Shown: positions 46,780 to 57,342 of the stretch, piece by piece
Position numbering within the stretch: the first letter of the stretch is position 1
Layout of the letters: each line of letters opens with the position of its first letter
Source: Hamiltosporidium tvaerminnensis
Lineage: Eukaryota; Microsporidia; Dubosqiidae
Direction of reading: 5' to 3'
Length of the DNA stretch: 64,000 nucleotides
NCBI GenBank assembly: GCA_022605425.2
Contig: CM061251.1
Coordinates: 62,001 to 126,000, forward strand
The notes under the pieces: generated by a model
What the model was told of the DNA's origin: nothing
Seen by the model: only the letters and a program-made list of their open reading frames with translations
Database searches by the model: none
Made by a program: the position numbers and the translations under genes

Positions 46780-47967
46780 ATGATTGGCAAAATAAAGAAC
46801 AGCGGAAATATTAAAAAAATTAATATTTCAGAAGTAACAAAAAATCAGGGACTTGAATCGAGTGAACTGATTGGAATCTTAAATGAAATCGATGAATGCA
46901 AGCAATATAGGAATGATATGGGAAATATACATAAAAGTATATTTAAAATCATTAAAAATTTGAAATTAAAGGAGAAAGAAGAGAGTATAAAAACTAAAGA
47001 AGATTTGGAAAAAGCAGATATATCCTTTCTTGAAAACCCAGCAGTAAAAATACATGAAACTAATATTTGGAATCATGAAGATAAGAGATTCCCGATGTTA
47101 AAATATAATATGGAATATAAATTTCCTATAATGATATACAAAAAAAATGAAATTTATTTTAAATCAAAGCTGGTAAATAAACCATCTCGAGAGAAAAAAC
47201 AAGAAATTCCTTTTAATAAATTAGAAAACAAGGGGAAAAAGGCTAATGATACTATAAAATATGATTTACTTAGTGATAAAGAAAAGATCAAATTGGCTTG
47301 TTTTTGCTTCAAGAATCTTCGTAAATATAAATCCAGCTTTAAAGATAATATTTTAGAAAAAATTTCTAATATATTCAGATCTTCGTTTAAGAAAGATTCT
47401 TATCATATAAAAAAAGAAAATAACTTTGTTTATACCGTTGGTGATCATATTATGGATGAAGGAATCAAAAAAGAGGGATTGTTTAGAATTTCTGGTAAAT
47501 ATGCCTATTATAAATTTATGCCGGGTGTTTTGGCTGCAGGAAAGAGATATGATTATACTGAGTTATCTGTTCATGACAACGCTTCGATTTTCAAAGCATA
47601 TATTCGGGAGATAATGAATGGGATAATTTCAGTTCAGATTACAGAAAGGGTGATGAAAATAATAAAAAACCAGACGGATCCTTCAATAATAGAATATATT
47701 GTGCCTTTAATAATATTTTCGATTACAAATGAAAATAGAAAGATGCTTATCTATTTACAGAAAATCTTTCGAAAAGTTGATCGGTATTCAAAAGATAATA
47801 AAATGGGGTCAGATAATCTATATAAAATTTTTACTCCCACTATTTTTCCAAATATTGAATGTTATGATTTGCAATCCATAAATTTGCAAATTGAGATTGT
47901 AAAAAGAATTTTTGAGTCAAATTTAACAGAAATCCCTTGTTTTTTGTATGAAGAAGCACTTCGGTAG
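46780..47967 (+). CDS. RhoGAP-domain protein (395 aa)
   Basis: RhoGAP proteins switch off Rho-family GTPases by supplying an arginine finger, controlling polarity, actin and secretion. The domain covers about residues 205-390. It shows EEGIKKEGLFRISG-type sequence with the catalytic arginine at R236 (EGLFRISG), then SIFKAYIREIMNGIIS (matching the KxxLRELPxPL strand, with Pro lost). It ends with KMGSDNLYKIFTPTIFPN, in which N340-K341-M342 corresponds to the conserved NKM that contacts the GTPase. Residues 1-200 are Lys/Glu-rich, with coiled-coil potential around 20-85 and no recognised domain. The arginine finger and the NKM are present, so GAP activity is plausible. The partner GTPase (Rho1 or Cdc42 type) cannot be told. 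Confidence 0.88.
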   Translation: MIGKIKNSGNIKKINISEVTKNQGLESSELIGILNEIDECKQYRNDMGNIHKSIFKIIKNLKLKEKEESIKTKEDLEKADISFLENPAVKIHETNIWNHEDKRFPMLKYNMEYKFPIMIYKKNEIYFKSKLVNKPSREKKQEIPFNKLENKGKKANDTIKYDLLSDKEKIKLACFCFKNLRKYKSSFKDNILEKISNIFRSSFKKDSYHIKKENNFVYTVGDHIMDEGIKKEGLFRISGKYAYYKFMPGVLAAGKRYDYTELSVHDNASIFKAYIREIMNGIISVQITERVMKIIKNQTDPSIIEYIVPLIIFSITNENRKMLIYLQKIFRKVDRYSKDNKMGSDNLYKIFTPTIFPNIECYDLQSINLQIEIVKRIFESNLTEIPCFLYEEALR

Positions 47968-48058
47968 CTAAAAATCAATAAATCCTTTAATTTTCCACTT
48001 TTAATATTTTCATTTTATTTTTTAACTATATTTTAATATATTTTTTAAATTATTTAAA

Positions 48059-49620
48059 ATAGAAGATAGCAGAGGAATTCCAACACGTAGCCTATTTGAA
48101 GAAGTACAGAGCAAACTTATATAAAGAGTTGAAAGACTTTTTCACACTAGATTAAATGCAAAAAATTTATTTTCTGCAATCAATCAACATGCGATCTGTT
48201 AATCAACTATCACATGGAGTACTTCGACTTGAACCGGCTGACTTCTCTAAGTTAGGTAAGGCAGTTCGTGCGGTGTTGGTGAATAATAAGATACATCTTC
48301 GCCCAGGATGTAAAGAGCGTTTATACCTCCCTAAAACAGAACTTGAAAGAGGCCTACATAGTGTTGAGTTGCGAAGCGAACATATGCTTCTGCAACTCTT
48401 GGATTGTCTGGAAAAAAGTAAAGAAATATCAACTAGACTAGCAGCAATCCTCAAGGTGGAGAATAATAATAAACCCCATCTTGCACTAATAAAAGGCTTC
48501 TTAAAAGTAAAGTACAGGTTGGTAGAAGAAGTCACTAAGAAAAGTTTAGAAGCAGCTCAACTTGCAAAACTATATAACGAAATAGAAAAACGAAAACTCC
48601 ATTCAAAGTTATATAATGCAAGGAAAAATGAGCTTTTAAGTGTTAGTGACTCTTCAAGATGGCTAAAGAAAGCGAATATTAGGCCACGAAATGAAGCTGT
48701 GTTCTGCTATATCCAGGATAGAAATGTATTCTGGGGAGCAGATGGTGTATGTCAACATTGCAGGAAGTCTGGTAAGACTGTGGATCATCTAGCAACTCGA
48801 TGTGAAAAAATGCTAGGCCATGATTACACTAGACGGCATAATGAAGTGGTTAGATGCCTACACCTTCTCCTTCTAAATAGATATAAGTTTAAGTCTTCAA
48901 AACGAATAAGGAGCCACTCAGTTCAAGAAATTCTTGATAATGAGTATGCAGAGATAAGAGTGGACACCAGAATTAAAACTGATGTTAAAATTCGGAATAA
49001 CAGACCCGACATATTTATTTTAGATAAGAAGAAGAATAAGATAACACTCATTGAAGTAGGAATCACTTCCCAAGATTCACTTCAAATAGTTGAAACTGAA
49101 AAACTTAGGAAGTATGACCTGCTAGCCAATGAGTTGGGCCTTATTTATAAGTGTAGTGTTGAAATAATCCCTTATGTGATGACCTGGGACGGTATTGTGA
49201 CAAAATACCATAAATCTCAACTTAAAAGACTAGAAACACCCATGAATGTAGAGGCATACATTCAGTCTATATTACTTAAGAAGACAGTCGAAACAATTTC
49301 CTTTGATCGACGAAGAGGACTCGAGTCTGGTCCAAATGCCGAGGAGAGCTTAGAGAGAGCATCATTAAGTGTTATTTTAGGAGCTTAGATGCATAAACAA
49401 CCAATACCTCCTTTAAAGCAAGTAGACAACGAGGAAGATGATGTTAAAACAAAAAATACAAAAAATATTTTACTCCTTATTTTGGATGGTATAACCACAG
49501 CAAAGGAACCAACAACTAATACAAATGAAGAGTTGGAGTTGGAGGAAGAGATATAAGTGGTTGAAATGGTAGAAAGAATTATTTAAAAGAGAAAAATTTG
49601 TTAACCCAGAATTTTATATT
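48059..49620 (+). mobile_element. RLE-type non-LTR retrotransposon, longest copy D
   Basis: This is the most complete copy, still lacking nearly all of the reverse transcriptase. The readable part starts in the thumb/linker: RGIPTRSLFEEVQSKL, stop, VERLFHTRLNAKNLFSAINQHAI in one frame, then VLRLEPADFSKLGKAVRAVL and KERLYLPKTELERGL in the ORF frame, implying one frameshift near 48200. These are the usual landmarks after the RT of R2/R4/NeSL-type elements. The knuckle and endonuclease follow. After the stop at 49386-49388 a degraded acidic tail continues to the 3' end TTAACCCAGAATTTTAT near 49615. The element lies 90 bp after the RhoGAP gene in the same orientation. Confidence 0.88.
48156..49388 (+). 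CDS. C-terminal part of the retroelement polyprotein: CCHC knuckle and restriction-like endonuclease (410 aa)
   Basis: The endonuclease nicks the target DNA to prime reverse transcription. The frame starts in RT-distal sequence, so the ATG at 48156 is only the first in-frame ATG of a truncated copy, not a natural start. The zinc knuckle C-x2-C-x8-H-x4-C begins at about C199 (CQHCRKSGKTVDHLATRC). The RLE core begins at about R283: RPD, eight to ten residues later the acidic strand LIEVG, then the conserved Lys/Tyr stretch EKLRKYDLLANELG. All expected catalytic residues of the (R/K)PD-x(n)-(D/E) type are present, yet without RT it cannot act alone. Confidence 0.85.
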   Translation: MQKIYFLQSINMRSVNQLSHGVLRLEPADFSKLGKAVRAVLVNNKIHLRPGCKERLYLPKTELERGLHSVELRSEHMLLQLLDCLEKSKEISTRLAAILKVENNNKPHLALIKGFLKVKYRLVEEVTKKSLEAAQLAKLYNEIEKRKLHSKLYNARKNELLSVSDSSRWLKKANIRPRNEAVFCYIQDRNVFWGADGVCQHCRKSGKTVDHLATRCEKMLGHDYTRRHNEVVRCLHLLLLNRYKFKSSKRIRSHSVQEILDNEYAEIRVDTRIKTDVKIRNNRPDIFILDKKKNKITLIEVGITSQDSLQIVETEKLRKYDLLANELGLIYKCSVEIIPYVMTWDGIVTKYHKSQLKRLETPMNVEAYIQSILLKKTVETISFDRRRGLESGPNAEESLERASLSVILGA

Positions 49621-49626
49621 CTTATT

Positions 49627-49700
49627 ATAACTCATATATTACTATTTATATTTTAAATATTAAATCTTTCTAACTTATATATTCCTATTTATCTTCTAAA
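49627..49700. repeat. Repeat copy shared with 44.28 kb
   Basis: Contains TATATTACTATTTATATTTT and AAATATTAAATCTTTCTAAC in the order also found at about 44283-44330. See the entry at 44171. Confidence 0.7.
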
Positions 49701-49836
49701 CAATATTTCTTATCTCTTATACTTATATTCTTACTTATATATTAAAACGTTATTTTTCTTATAATTAACACACCTTAAAACAGACTTTTATTACTCTATA
49801 TCATTAAAACCCTCTTAAACCAAGCTTATATTACTT

Positions 49837-50060
49837 CTTATAATTAACACCCCTCTTAAAATACCCTTATTATTTTCTATCCACTTTCCTTTATCTCTAT
49901 CTCTCTATCCTTATAATTAACACCCTCTTAAAATACTCTTATTATTTTCTATCCACTTTCCTTTATCTCTATCTCTCTATCCTTATAATTAACACCCTCT
50001 TAAAATACTCTTATTATTTTCTATCCCCTTCCCCCTTTCCTCTATCCACTTTCCTTTATC
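49837..50060. repeat. 72/73-bp tandem repeat upstream of RPA1
   Basis: CTTATAATTAACACC recurs at 49837, 49910 and 49982 (73- and 72-bp spacing). The intervening sequence is pyrimidine-rich (ATCCACTTTCCTTTATCTCT). The array ends about 80 bp before the RPA1 start, so it may lie within or beside its promoter. It is unusually C-rich for this genome. Confidence 0.85.
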
Positions 50061-50129
50061 TCTCTACCCCACCTATCAATACACTAACACCCCTCCTTAA
50101 ATACCGTTATATTCCTTTTACTTATACAA

Positions 50130-50132
50130 CCC
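50130..50132 (+). promoter_or_regulatory. CCC run before the RPA1 start
   Basis: ACAACCCTCTT precedes the ATG at 50137. It fits the CCC start-proximal signal seen at other genes here, but the whole upstream 300 bp is rich in CCC, so chance is possible. Confidence 0.35.
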
Positions 50133-50136
50133 TCTT

Positions 50137-53100
50137 ATGAACATAAACGGTTTCCCAACGAAAATTTCATTTTCCACATACAACCACCAACAAATAAAAG
50201 AATTATCAAAAATAAAAATAACAACATCCACACCTTTCGACACATTAGGAAATCCAATAAAAAACGGTTTATACGATACATCTTTAGGTCCACTTACCAA
50301 CAAAGAGACATGTACATCATGTCATCTCAATTTCTTTGAATGTCCCGGACACTTCGGATATATTGAGTTACCTATGTGTGTGTATAATCCTATGCATTTC
50401 GATTCATTACTTAAAATTCTTAGAAACTCATGTCTCAATTGCCACACTCTCAAAGAAAAGCTTGTATTCAGCAAAAGAAAAAATATCAATAGTGATATAG
50501 ATAATGGTGAGAATGGTGATATAGACCTTAGTGATACAGAGAATACTAATATAGACTATACTAATATAGACAATACTAATACATACCATACTGATACATA
50601 CCATACTGATACATACCATACTGATACATACCATACTGATACATACCATACTGATACATACCATACTAACAACATACCTCATAATATACCACATAATATA
50701 CCAAACACAAGTATAAATAACAACATACTAAACACAAGTATAAATAACAACATACCACATAATATACCACATAATATACCTCATAATATACCAAACAATA
50801 ATAATCATTTTACTGTTGACCCTCTTAAAATCCTCTTTAAAAACACCCACAAAAAATGTAAAAAATGCAAACAAAAAACCCCACAAATAACCCACCACAA
50901 ACACTTATACATCCTTATAAACAACACCCCTACCCCACTACTCCAAATACAAACCCACATATCAAAATTATACCTTAAAGAAAACCACCACCCCTTTTTA
51001 AATCCAAATATTTTTTTCCTTATAAATATACCAGTAACACCTAATAAATTTAGACCACTTAGTTATATTAACGGTAACACATTTGAACATCCACAAAATA
51101 TAATTTTATCTAAAATTATAAAAGTAAGCGAAGAACTCAAAGAAGGAACAGGTAACAGTGGGGGTATGGATAGGGATATTAGTAACAGTGGAGATATTAG
51201 TAATAGGGATATTAGTACTAGGGATAATAGTACTAGGAATAATAACATAAAAGACACTAAAGACATAATAGACACTAAAGACATAAAAGACATAAAAGAC
51301 ATAATAGACACTAAAGACACTATCACACCCCTTGTATCCTCTCTACAACTCTCTGTTAATATGTATTATGACTCTTCTTGTGTTCGTGTTAAAGGTAAAA
51401 CACTTCTTATAGGTTTAAAACAATTATTAGAAAAAAAAGAAGGTTTATTTCGTAAGAATATAATGGGTAAACGTGTTAATTATGCAGCTAGATCAGTAAT
51501 ATCACCTGATCCATGTTTACATACTAAAGAAATTGGTATTCCTATAGAAATAGCAAGTAAATTAACATTTCCTGAACAAGTAACACCTTATAATATAAAT
51601 AGATTAAAAAAATATATTATTAACGGTAATTCATATCCAGGTGCTGTATTATTAGAAAATAAGAATATAATAACACATTTACAATATATAGGATTAGAAA
51701 AGAGAATAGCACTTAGTAACTCACTATCATATGTGTGTGGTGGTGGTGTGTGTGGTAGTTTTGGTGGTAGTAATAACGGTAATAACGATAACAGTAATAA
51801 CGGTAGTAACTTAGTAAACAACAATAACACAACCAACACAATAGTCTATAGACACTTACTAGATAATGATTATGTCTTAGTAAATAGACAACCTACTCTA
51901 CATAAACCAAGTATAATGTCTCATAGAGTTAAAGTACTTAAATATGAAAAGACACTTCGTATGCATTATGCTAATTGTAACAGTTATAATGCAGATTTTG
52001 ATGGAGATGAAATTAATATACATTTACCACAAGATGTTATATCACAAGTAGAAGCACAGATGTTAAGTTGTACTGATAGTAATTATACTGTATGGACTAA
52101 TGGGTCACCTATAAGAGGACTTGTACAGGATCATGTTATTGTAGGAACAAGGTTGTGTATGAAAGGGGTGTTTTATAGTAAAAGGGAGATGGAGGAGTAT
52201 ATAAGTGAGGTAAGGGGTGGTGATATAGGTGTGGGGGGTGATATAGGTATGGGTGGTGATATAGGTGTGGGTGATATGATATATGGTAGTAGTAATAAAG
52301 ATAGTAATAAAGATAAATATAAAGATAAAGATAAGGATAAAGATAAAGGATATAATGATAACAACCATACTAACAACAATACTAATAACAACACCACTAA
52401 TAATATCACTAGTCTCCTTCTAATTCCTCCTGCTATTCTTAGACCTGTTAGGTTATATACTGGTAAACAACTAATATCTTGTATTTTATTATCTTTAAAT
52501 ATAAAAATAACATATAAAGGTAAATCTAAAGTACCTTTTAATTGTACAGATAAATATACTTTAATAATTAAAGGGTATTTATTAACAGGTGTTATTGATA
52601 AGAATCAATTAGGTTCTGTTAATAAATCATTTATACATTATTGTAGTGTTATTTATAATAAAGAAATATGTAATGAATTATTAAGTGTATTTAGTAGAGT
52701 ATTTAATAGAATTATGGTTAGTGATGGTGTTAGTGTAGGGATTAAGGATATTATGTTGTGTAATGATTTTAAAAGGAGTGATATGATAAAGGTATGTAGA
52801 GAGAGGGGGAGAATAAAGGGTGAGGGTGATTATGAGGGTGGGGGTGATTATGAGGGTGGGGGTGATTATGAGGGTAATGATATTGATTATGAGGGTGGGG
52901 GTGATTATGAGGGTAATGTATTAGAGGGTGATATGATAAAGGGTGTTAGTGAACAGGATATGTTAGAGGGTGTTAGTGATAGTACTAGTAGTTATAAGGG
53001 TGTTAGTGATAAGGATAGTAGTTATAAGGGTGTTAGTGATCTTACATGTAATTTAGAGGGTGATAACACTACTACTAATACTTTACACCCTGTTAACACC

Positions 53101-55341
53101 ACTACTAATACTTTACACCCTGTTAACACCACTACTAATACTTTACACCCTGTTAACACCACTACTAATACTTTACACCCTGTTAACACCACTACTAATA
53201 CTTTACACCCTGTTAACAACACTACTAATAAACAACACCCTGTTAACAACACTACTAATAAACAACACCCCTCCACCAACACCACTCCTCATACAACCAC
53301 CCACATACAAAATAACACTTCTAAAAGACTTAAACCTTTATCACCTATAAATAACCCTTCTGAGTCACAAATTAAAACCCTTATGTCTGAATGTACTACT
53401 ACAATGATAAATGACTTACTACCCTCTTATTTACTAACCCCTTTTCCATATAACACCTTCTATTTAATAATAACCAGTGGTGCTAAAGGTAGTATTGTAA
53501 ATTTAAGTCAAATAAGTGTATTACTAGGACAACAAGAATTAGAAGGTAAAAGAGTAAGTAATATGATAAGTAATAAAACATTACCTTGTTATTCTATAAA
53601 AGATATGATAGAAATAGAAAGTAAAGGATTTATATTTGATAGGTTTTTAACAGGTATTAAAGAAAATATGTATTTTTTTCATTGTATGGCAGGTAGAGAA
53701 GGTCTTATTGATACAGCAGTTAAAACTAGTAAATCAGGATATTTACAAAGATGTTTAGTTAAACATATGGAAGGTGTTAAAGTAGAATATGATATGAGTG
53801 TTAGACAAGGTAAAAAGGTAATACAATTTATATATGGAGATGATGGTATAGACTGTAGTAAATGGAGTCTTATAAGAGAGTATGATATGTACAAAGAGAA
53901 TTGTGGTTATGGTGATAGTAATAGGGTTAGGGATAGTACTAGAGATAGGGATTGGGATAGGGATAGTAATACTATTAGTAATAGTAACCCTTTTAGTATT
54001 TATGGTAGGATATCTACCCCTATATTTAATAATAATAATACTACCCCTATATCTACCCCTATATCTAATAATATATCTACCCCTTTATCTAATAATATAT
54101 CTACCCCTATATCTATGTCTAGTGTTATTAATTATTTCCCTCCTCAACTGTTTATTCCTTCTTTAAAATACTTTGAGGATTTAAAAGTATATTGTGATAA
54201 GAATATAGGTTATAATGGTGATAGTAATAGGGATATAAGTAATAGGGATATAGGTAATAGGGATATAGGTAATAGGGATATAGGTAATAGGGATATAGGT
54301 AATAGGGATATAGGTAATAGGGATATAGGTAATAGGGATATAGGTAATAGGGATATAGGTAATAGGGATAGTATTAGTAATAGGGATATAGGTAATAATA
54401 ATGATTTACGTAATAATGAAATACCTTATAATAATGAAATACCTTATAATAACAGTTTAAGGAATTATAACGATATACCTTTTAATAACCATAATAATAC
54501 TAACACTAATACTACTAATACTAATACCTCTAATACTAATCATAACACTAATCATAACACTAATAATAATACTACTAATACTAATATTCTTGTTAGTTAC
54601 ATTTTAAAAAAATACATTTCAAGTTTGGTTGTAGCTGGTGAGTCAGTAGGTGTATTAGCTGCACAGAGTATAGGTGAACCTTCTACACAAATGACTCTAA
54701 ACACTTTTCATTTAGCAGGTGTAGGTTCTAAAAATGTAACACTTGGAATACCAAGATTACGTGAAATATTAATGGTAGCTTCTAAGAAAATACAGACACC
54801 TGTTATTAGTGTAAGGTATTATAATATTTCTAATGTTTTATTAGAAAGAGTAATGAGTTGTGTTGTTTTAAAGGAATGTGTAGATAGGATTAGTGTTAGT
54901 GAGATAGGTAATAGGATTAGTGTTAATCTAGAGATAAACGGTAGGTATTTTATGGGGGGTATAAGTAGGGGTGGGGAGTGTGGTGGGTGTATTGGTGATA
55001 GTAAGGAGTATGATAGTGGTAGTAGTATTGGTGGTGGTAAGGAGTATGATAATAATACTAATAATATAGATAATACTAATAATATAGATAATACTAATAA
55101 TATAGATAATACTAATAATACTAATAATATAACAGATACTAACACACTAAATACTAATAACACTATAAATACTAACACTATAAATGATAATAACACTAAT
55201 TCTTATGTTGTTACTTCTTCTTCTATTTATAAGGTTGTTAAAGGTAAATATTTAAAGATGGTTGATAAGAGTATAAAGAATCTTTATGGTGTATTAAATA
55301 ATTATAAAGGGAGTTGTATAAAGGTAAGGGGTGGAGGGAGT

Positions 55342-55374
<33 letters not shown>

Positions 55375-56280
55375 AATAGTGGTAGTAGTGAGGGGAGTAG
55401 TGAGGAGAGTAAGGAGATAGATGAAGAATATATAGGAAAGGTAGAAGATAGTAGTGAGGAGGATGAGGGTGAGGATGAGGGTGAGGGTGAAGGTGATAGG
55501 AGAAAGGATAAGAAGAAGGATAAGAGAAAAGATAGGAGAAAGGATAAGAAAAAGGATAAAAAGAAGGATAAGAAAAAGAAGAATAACCATACAAAAAACA
55601 AGAATAACCACCCAAATACAAATACAAAGAATAATATCAGATTCTATTGTATTTCTAACTTAGAAACCTCTTTTGTTGGTAGAATTATAAATTTAAGTTT
55701 TGATTTAAATTTTGATAAAAATATAATTTTATTTCCTATTTTAGAAGATACATTAAATAAAGTGATAGTTAGATGTGTAGAAGGTTTAAGAAATCCTATA
55801 TGTGATAAGAATATATTAAATATAAATGGTAATGATTTATATTCTTTATGTTCAGTAGTAAATATAAATAAAAATATAAAAAATTATAAAAATTTTTTAG
55901 ATATAGAAAAGTCATATTGTAATGATGTATATGGTATGTATAAGATATTAGGAGTTGAAGGGTGTAGAAGTGTATTGGTACGAGAAATAGAGAGTGTTTT
56001 TGATGTTTATGGTATAGGTGTTGATAAGAGACATTTAGGATTAATTTCTGATTATTTGTTGGTAGATGGTGTGTATTCTAGTTTTAGTAGATTTGGGATG
56101 GAAAAAAGTGAATCTATTTTGTTAAAAATGAGTTTTGAGAGTTGTTATTCTGTGTTGAGAGATGCTAGTCATAGAGAGTTAGGGGATTGTTTGGAAGGAC
56201 CGAGTGGTTGTTTAACTGTTGGGTTGCCTGTTAGAAATGGGACAGGGTGTTTTGAGTTGCTTTATGATATGGAAGAGTAA
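50137..56280 (+). CDS. RPA1: RNA polymerase I largest subunit, repeat-inflated (2,047 aa)
   Basis: This is the catalytic subunit (A190) of the rRNA-transcribing polymerase. The N-terminus DTLGNPIKNGLYDTSLGP and the clamp zinc site (CTSC...CPGHFG) fit A190 rather than Rpb1 or Rpc1. The second zinc pair is at C99-x2-C102 and C241-x2-C244. Next come FRKNIMGKRVNYAARSVISP and the magnesium triad in NADFDGD (D620, D622, D624). The funnel and bridge helix include H1182 and GREGLIDTAVKTSKSGYLQR near 1186-1206. The trigger loop GEPSTQMTLNTFHLAGVGSK begins at about 1513. The C-terminus closes the clamp (PSGCLTVGLPVRNGTGCF). About 800 residues lie in nine low-complexity insertions between these blocks (near 110-235, 338-396, 535-568, 693-760, 888-1079, 1255-1331, 1357-1485, 1608-1690 and 1730-1835). 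Every core motif is intact and the frame never breaks, so the gene is functional. The many antisense frames are repeat shadows. Confidence 0.97.
50578..50668 (+). repeat. 15-bp in-frame tandem repeat (TDTYH)
   Basis: About six copies of ACATACCATACTGAT encode Thr-Tyr-His-Thr-Asp inside RPA1, between the two zinc-binding Cys pairs of the clamp. Copies are nearly identical in DNA, so the expansion is recent. Confidence 0.9.
53064..53270 (+). repeat. 30-bp in-frame tandem repeat (NTTTNTLHPV)
   Basis: Five near-identical copies and two variants (NNTTNKQHPV) lie in the largest RPA1 insertion, between the active-site region and the bridge helix. Each unit contains CCCTGTTAACAC. Confidence 0.9.
54226..54374 (+). 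repeat. 15-bp in-frame tandem repeat (NRDIG)
   Basis: About ten copies of AATAGGGATATAGGT encode Asn-Arg-Asp-Ile-Gly in RPA1, just before the trigger-loop half of the protein. Near-identity of copies indicates recent slippage. Confidence 0.9.
55335..55585 (+). repeat. Acidic then basic low-complexity insert in RPA1
   Basis: A GEGEGEG and Glu/Asp-rich run is followed directly by a Lys-Asp-Arg run (KKDKRKDRRKDKKKDK), encoded by GGTGAG and AAGGATAAG repeats. Charge flips from strongly acidic to strongly basic within about 80 residues, resembling nucleolar-protein tails. Confidence 0.85.
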
Positions 56281-56630
56281 AAATAAAGCGATAAATATAT
56301 TTTTGTTATGTGTTATGTGTGTTTGTTATGTGTATTTGTTATTTGTTATGTGTGTTTGTTATTTGTTATGTTATTTGTTAGTACTATTAGTAGTTCTTAG
56401 TATTTATTAGTAGTGTTTCTTATTAGTAGTTCTTAGTATTTCTTTATTTTCTTAGTATTTATTGTTAGTTCTTAGTACTAGTAGTTCTTAATACTATGTT
56501 AGTTCTTAGTACTAGTAGTTCTTAATACTATGTTATTTGTTAGTGTTTCTTTATTTTCTTAGTACTATGTTAGTTCTTAGTATTTATTGTTAGTTCTTAG
56601 TACTATGTTATTTGTTAGTGTTTCTTTATT
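56281..56630. repeat. Low-complexity TG/TA-rich repeats after RPA1
   Basis: Short irregular repeats of GTTATGTGTGTTTGTTAT, then TTAGTTCTTAGTACTA and TTTGTTAGTGTTTCTTTA. No coding potential. The G/T bias continues from the end of RPA1. Confidence 0.8.
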
Positions 56631-56880
56631 TACTATAAACTTCTATTTTTTATGTTTAAAGGTGTTTCTTTTCTATTCGTTTATATTGAGATTACTATAA
56701 ACTTCTATTTTTTATGTTTAAAGGTGTTTCTTTTCTATTCGTTTATATTGAGATTACTATAAACTTCTATTTTTTATGTTTAAAGGTGTTTCTTTTCTAT
56801 TCGTTTATATTGAGATTACTATAAACTTCTATTTTTTATGTTTAAAGGTGTTTCTTTTCTATTCGTTTATATTGGGATTA
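56631..56880. repeat. 62-bp tandem repeat, four copies
   Basis: TACTATAAACTTCTATTTTT starts at 56631, 56693, 56755 and 56817; copies are practically identical and contain AAAGGTGTTTCTTTTCT. Non-coding. Confidence 0.95.
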
Positions 56881-57012
56881 CTTTAAATTATATGGTTATC
56901 TAATTTTAAAGTGATTTTAAAGTCTTTAGTTTTTTTAATATTATAATTACTTTGTAACTCTATTGTATTTGTAAATGAATATTTATTATTTGTTTTTAGT
57001 TCGTTATAATAT

Positions 57013-57265
57013 TCTATGTAGGGTATTTGGATTACAATGTGGTGTTTAAATTTAAAGAAAACTGTATTTTTTTATTGATTAGTAAGTGTCTATGTAGGGT
57101 ATTTGGATTTAAGTGTGGTGTTTGAATATTAAAGAAAACTGTATTTTTTTATTGATTAGTAAGTGTCTATGTAGGGTATTTGGATTTAAGTGTGGTGTAT
57201 GAATTTTAAAGAAAACTGTATTTTTTTATTGATTAGTAAGTGTCTATGTAGGGTATTTGGATTTT
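57013..57265. repeat. 76/77-bp tandem repeat, about 3.3 copies
   Basis: TCTATGTAGGGTATTTGG starts at 57013, 57089, 57166 and 57243. Units also share AAAGAAAACTGTATTTTT. Non-coding. Confidence 0.95.
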
Positions 57266-57342
57266 TTAAGTGTAATACTTAAAATTATATTACGGTATGT
57301 ATATGTCTATATTTCATAGTTGTTTATATGTAAAAAATTATT

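Noticed and set aside
52105-55627. Antisense frames of Ile, Leu, Val, Pro and Ser across RPA1
   Set aside because: They are reverse readings of the in-frame repeats of a well-supported gene and show no motif or start.
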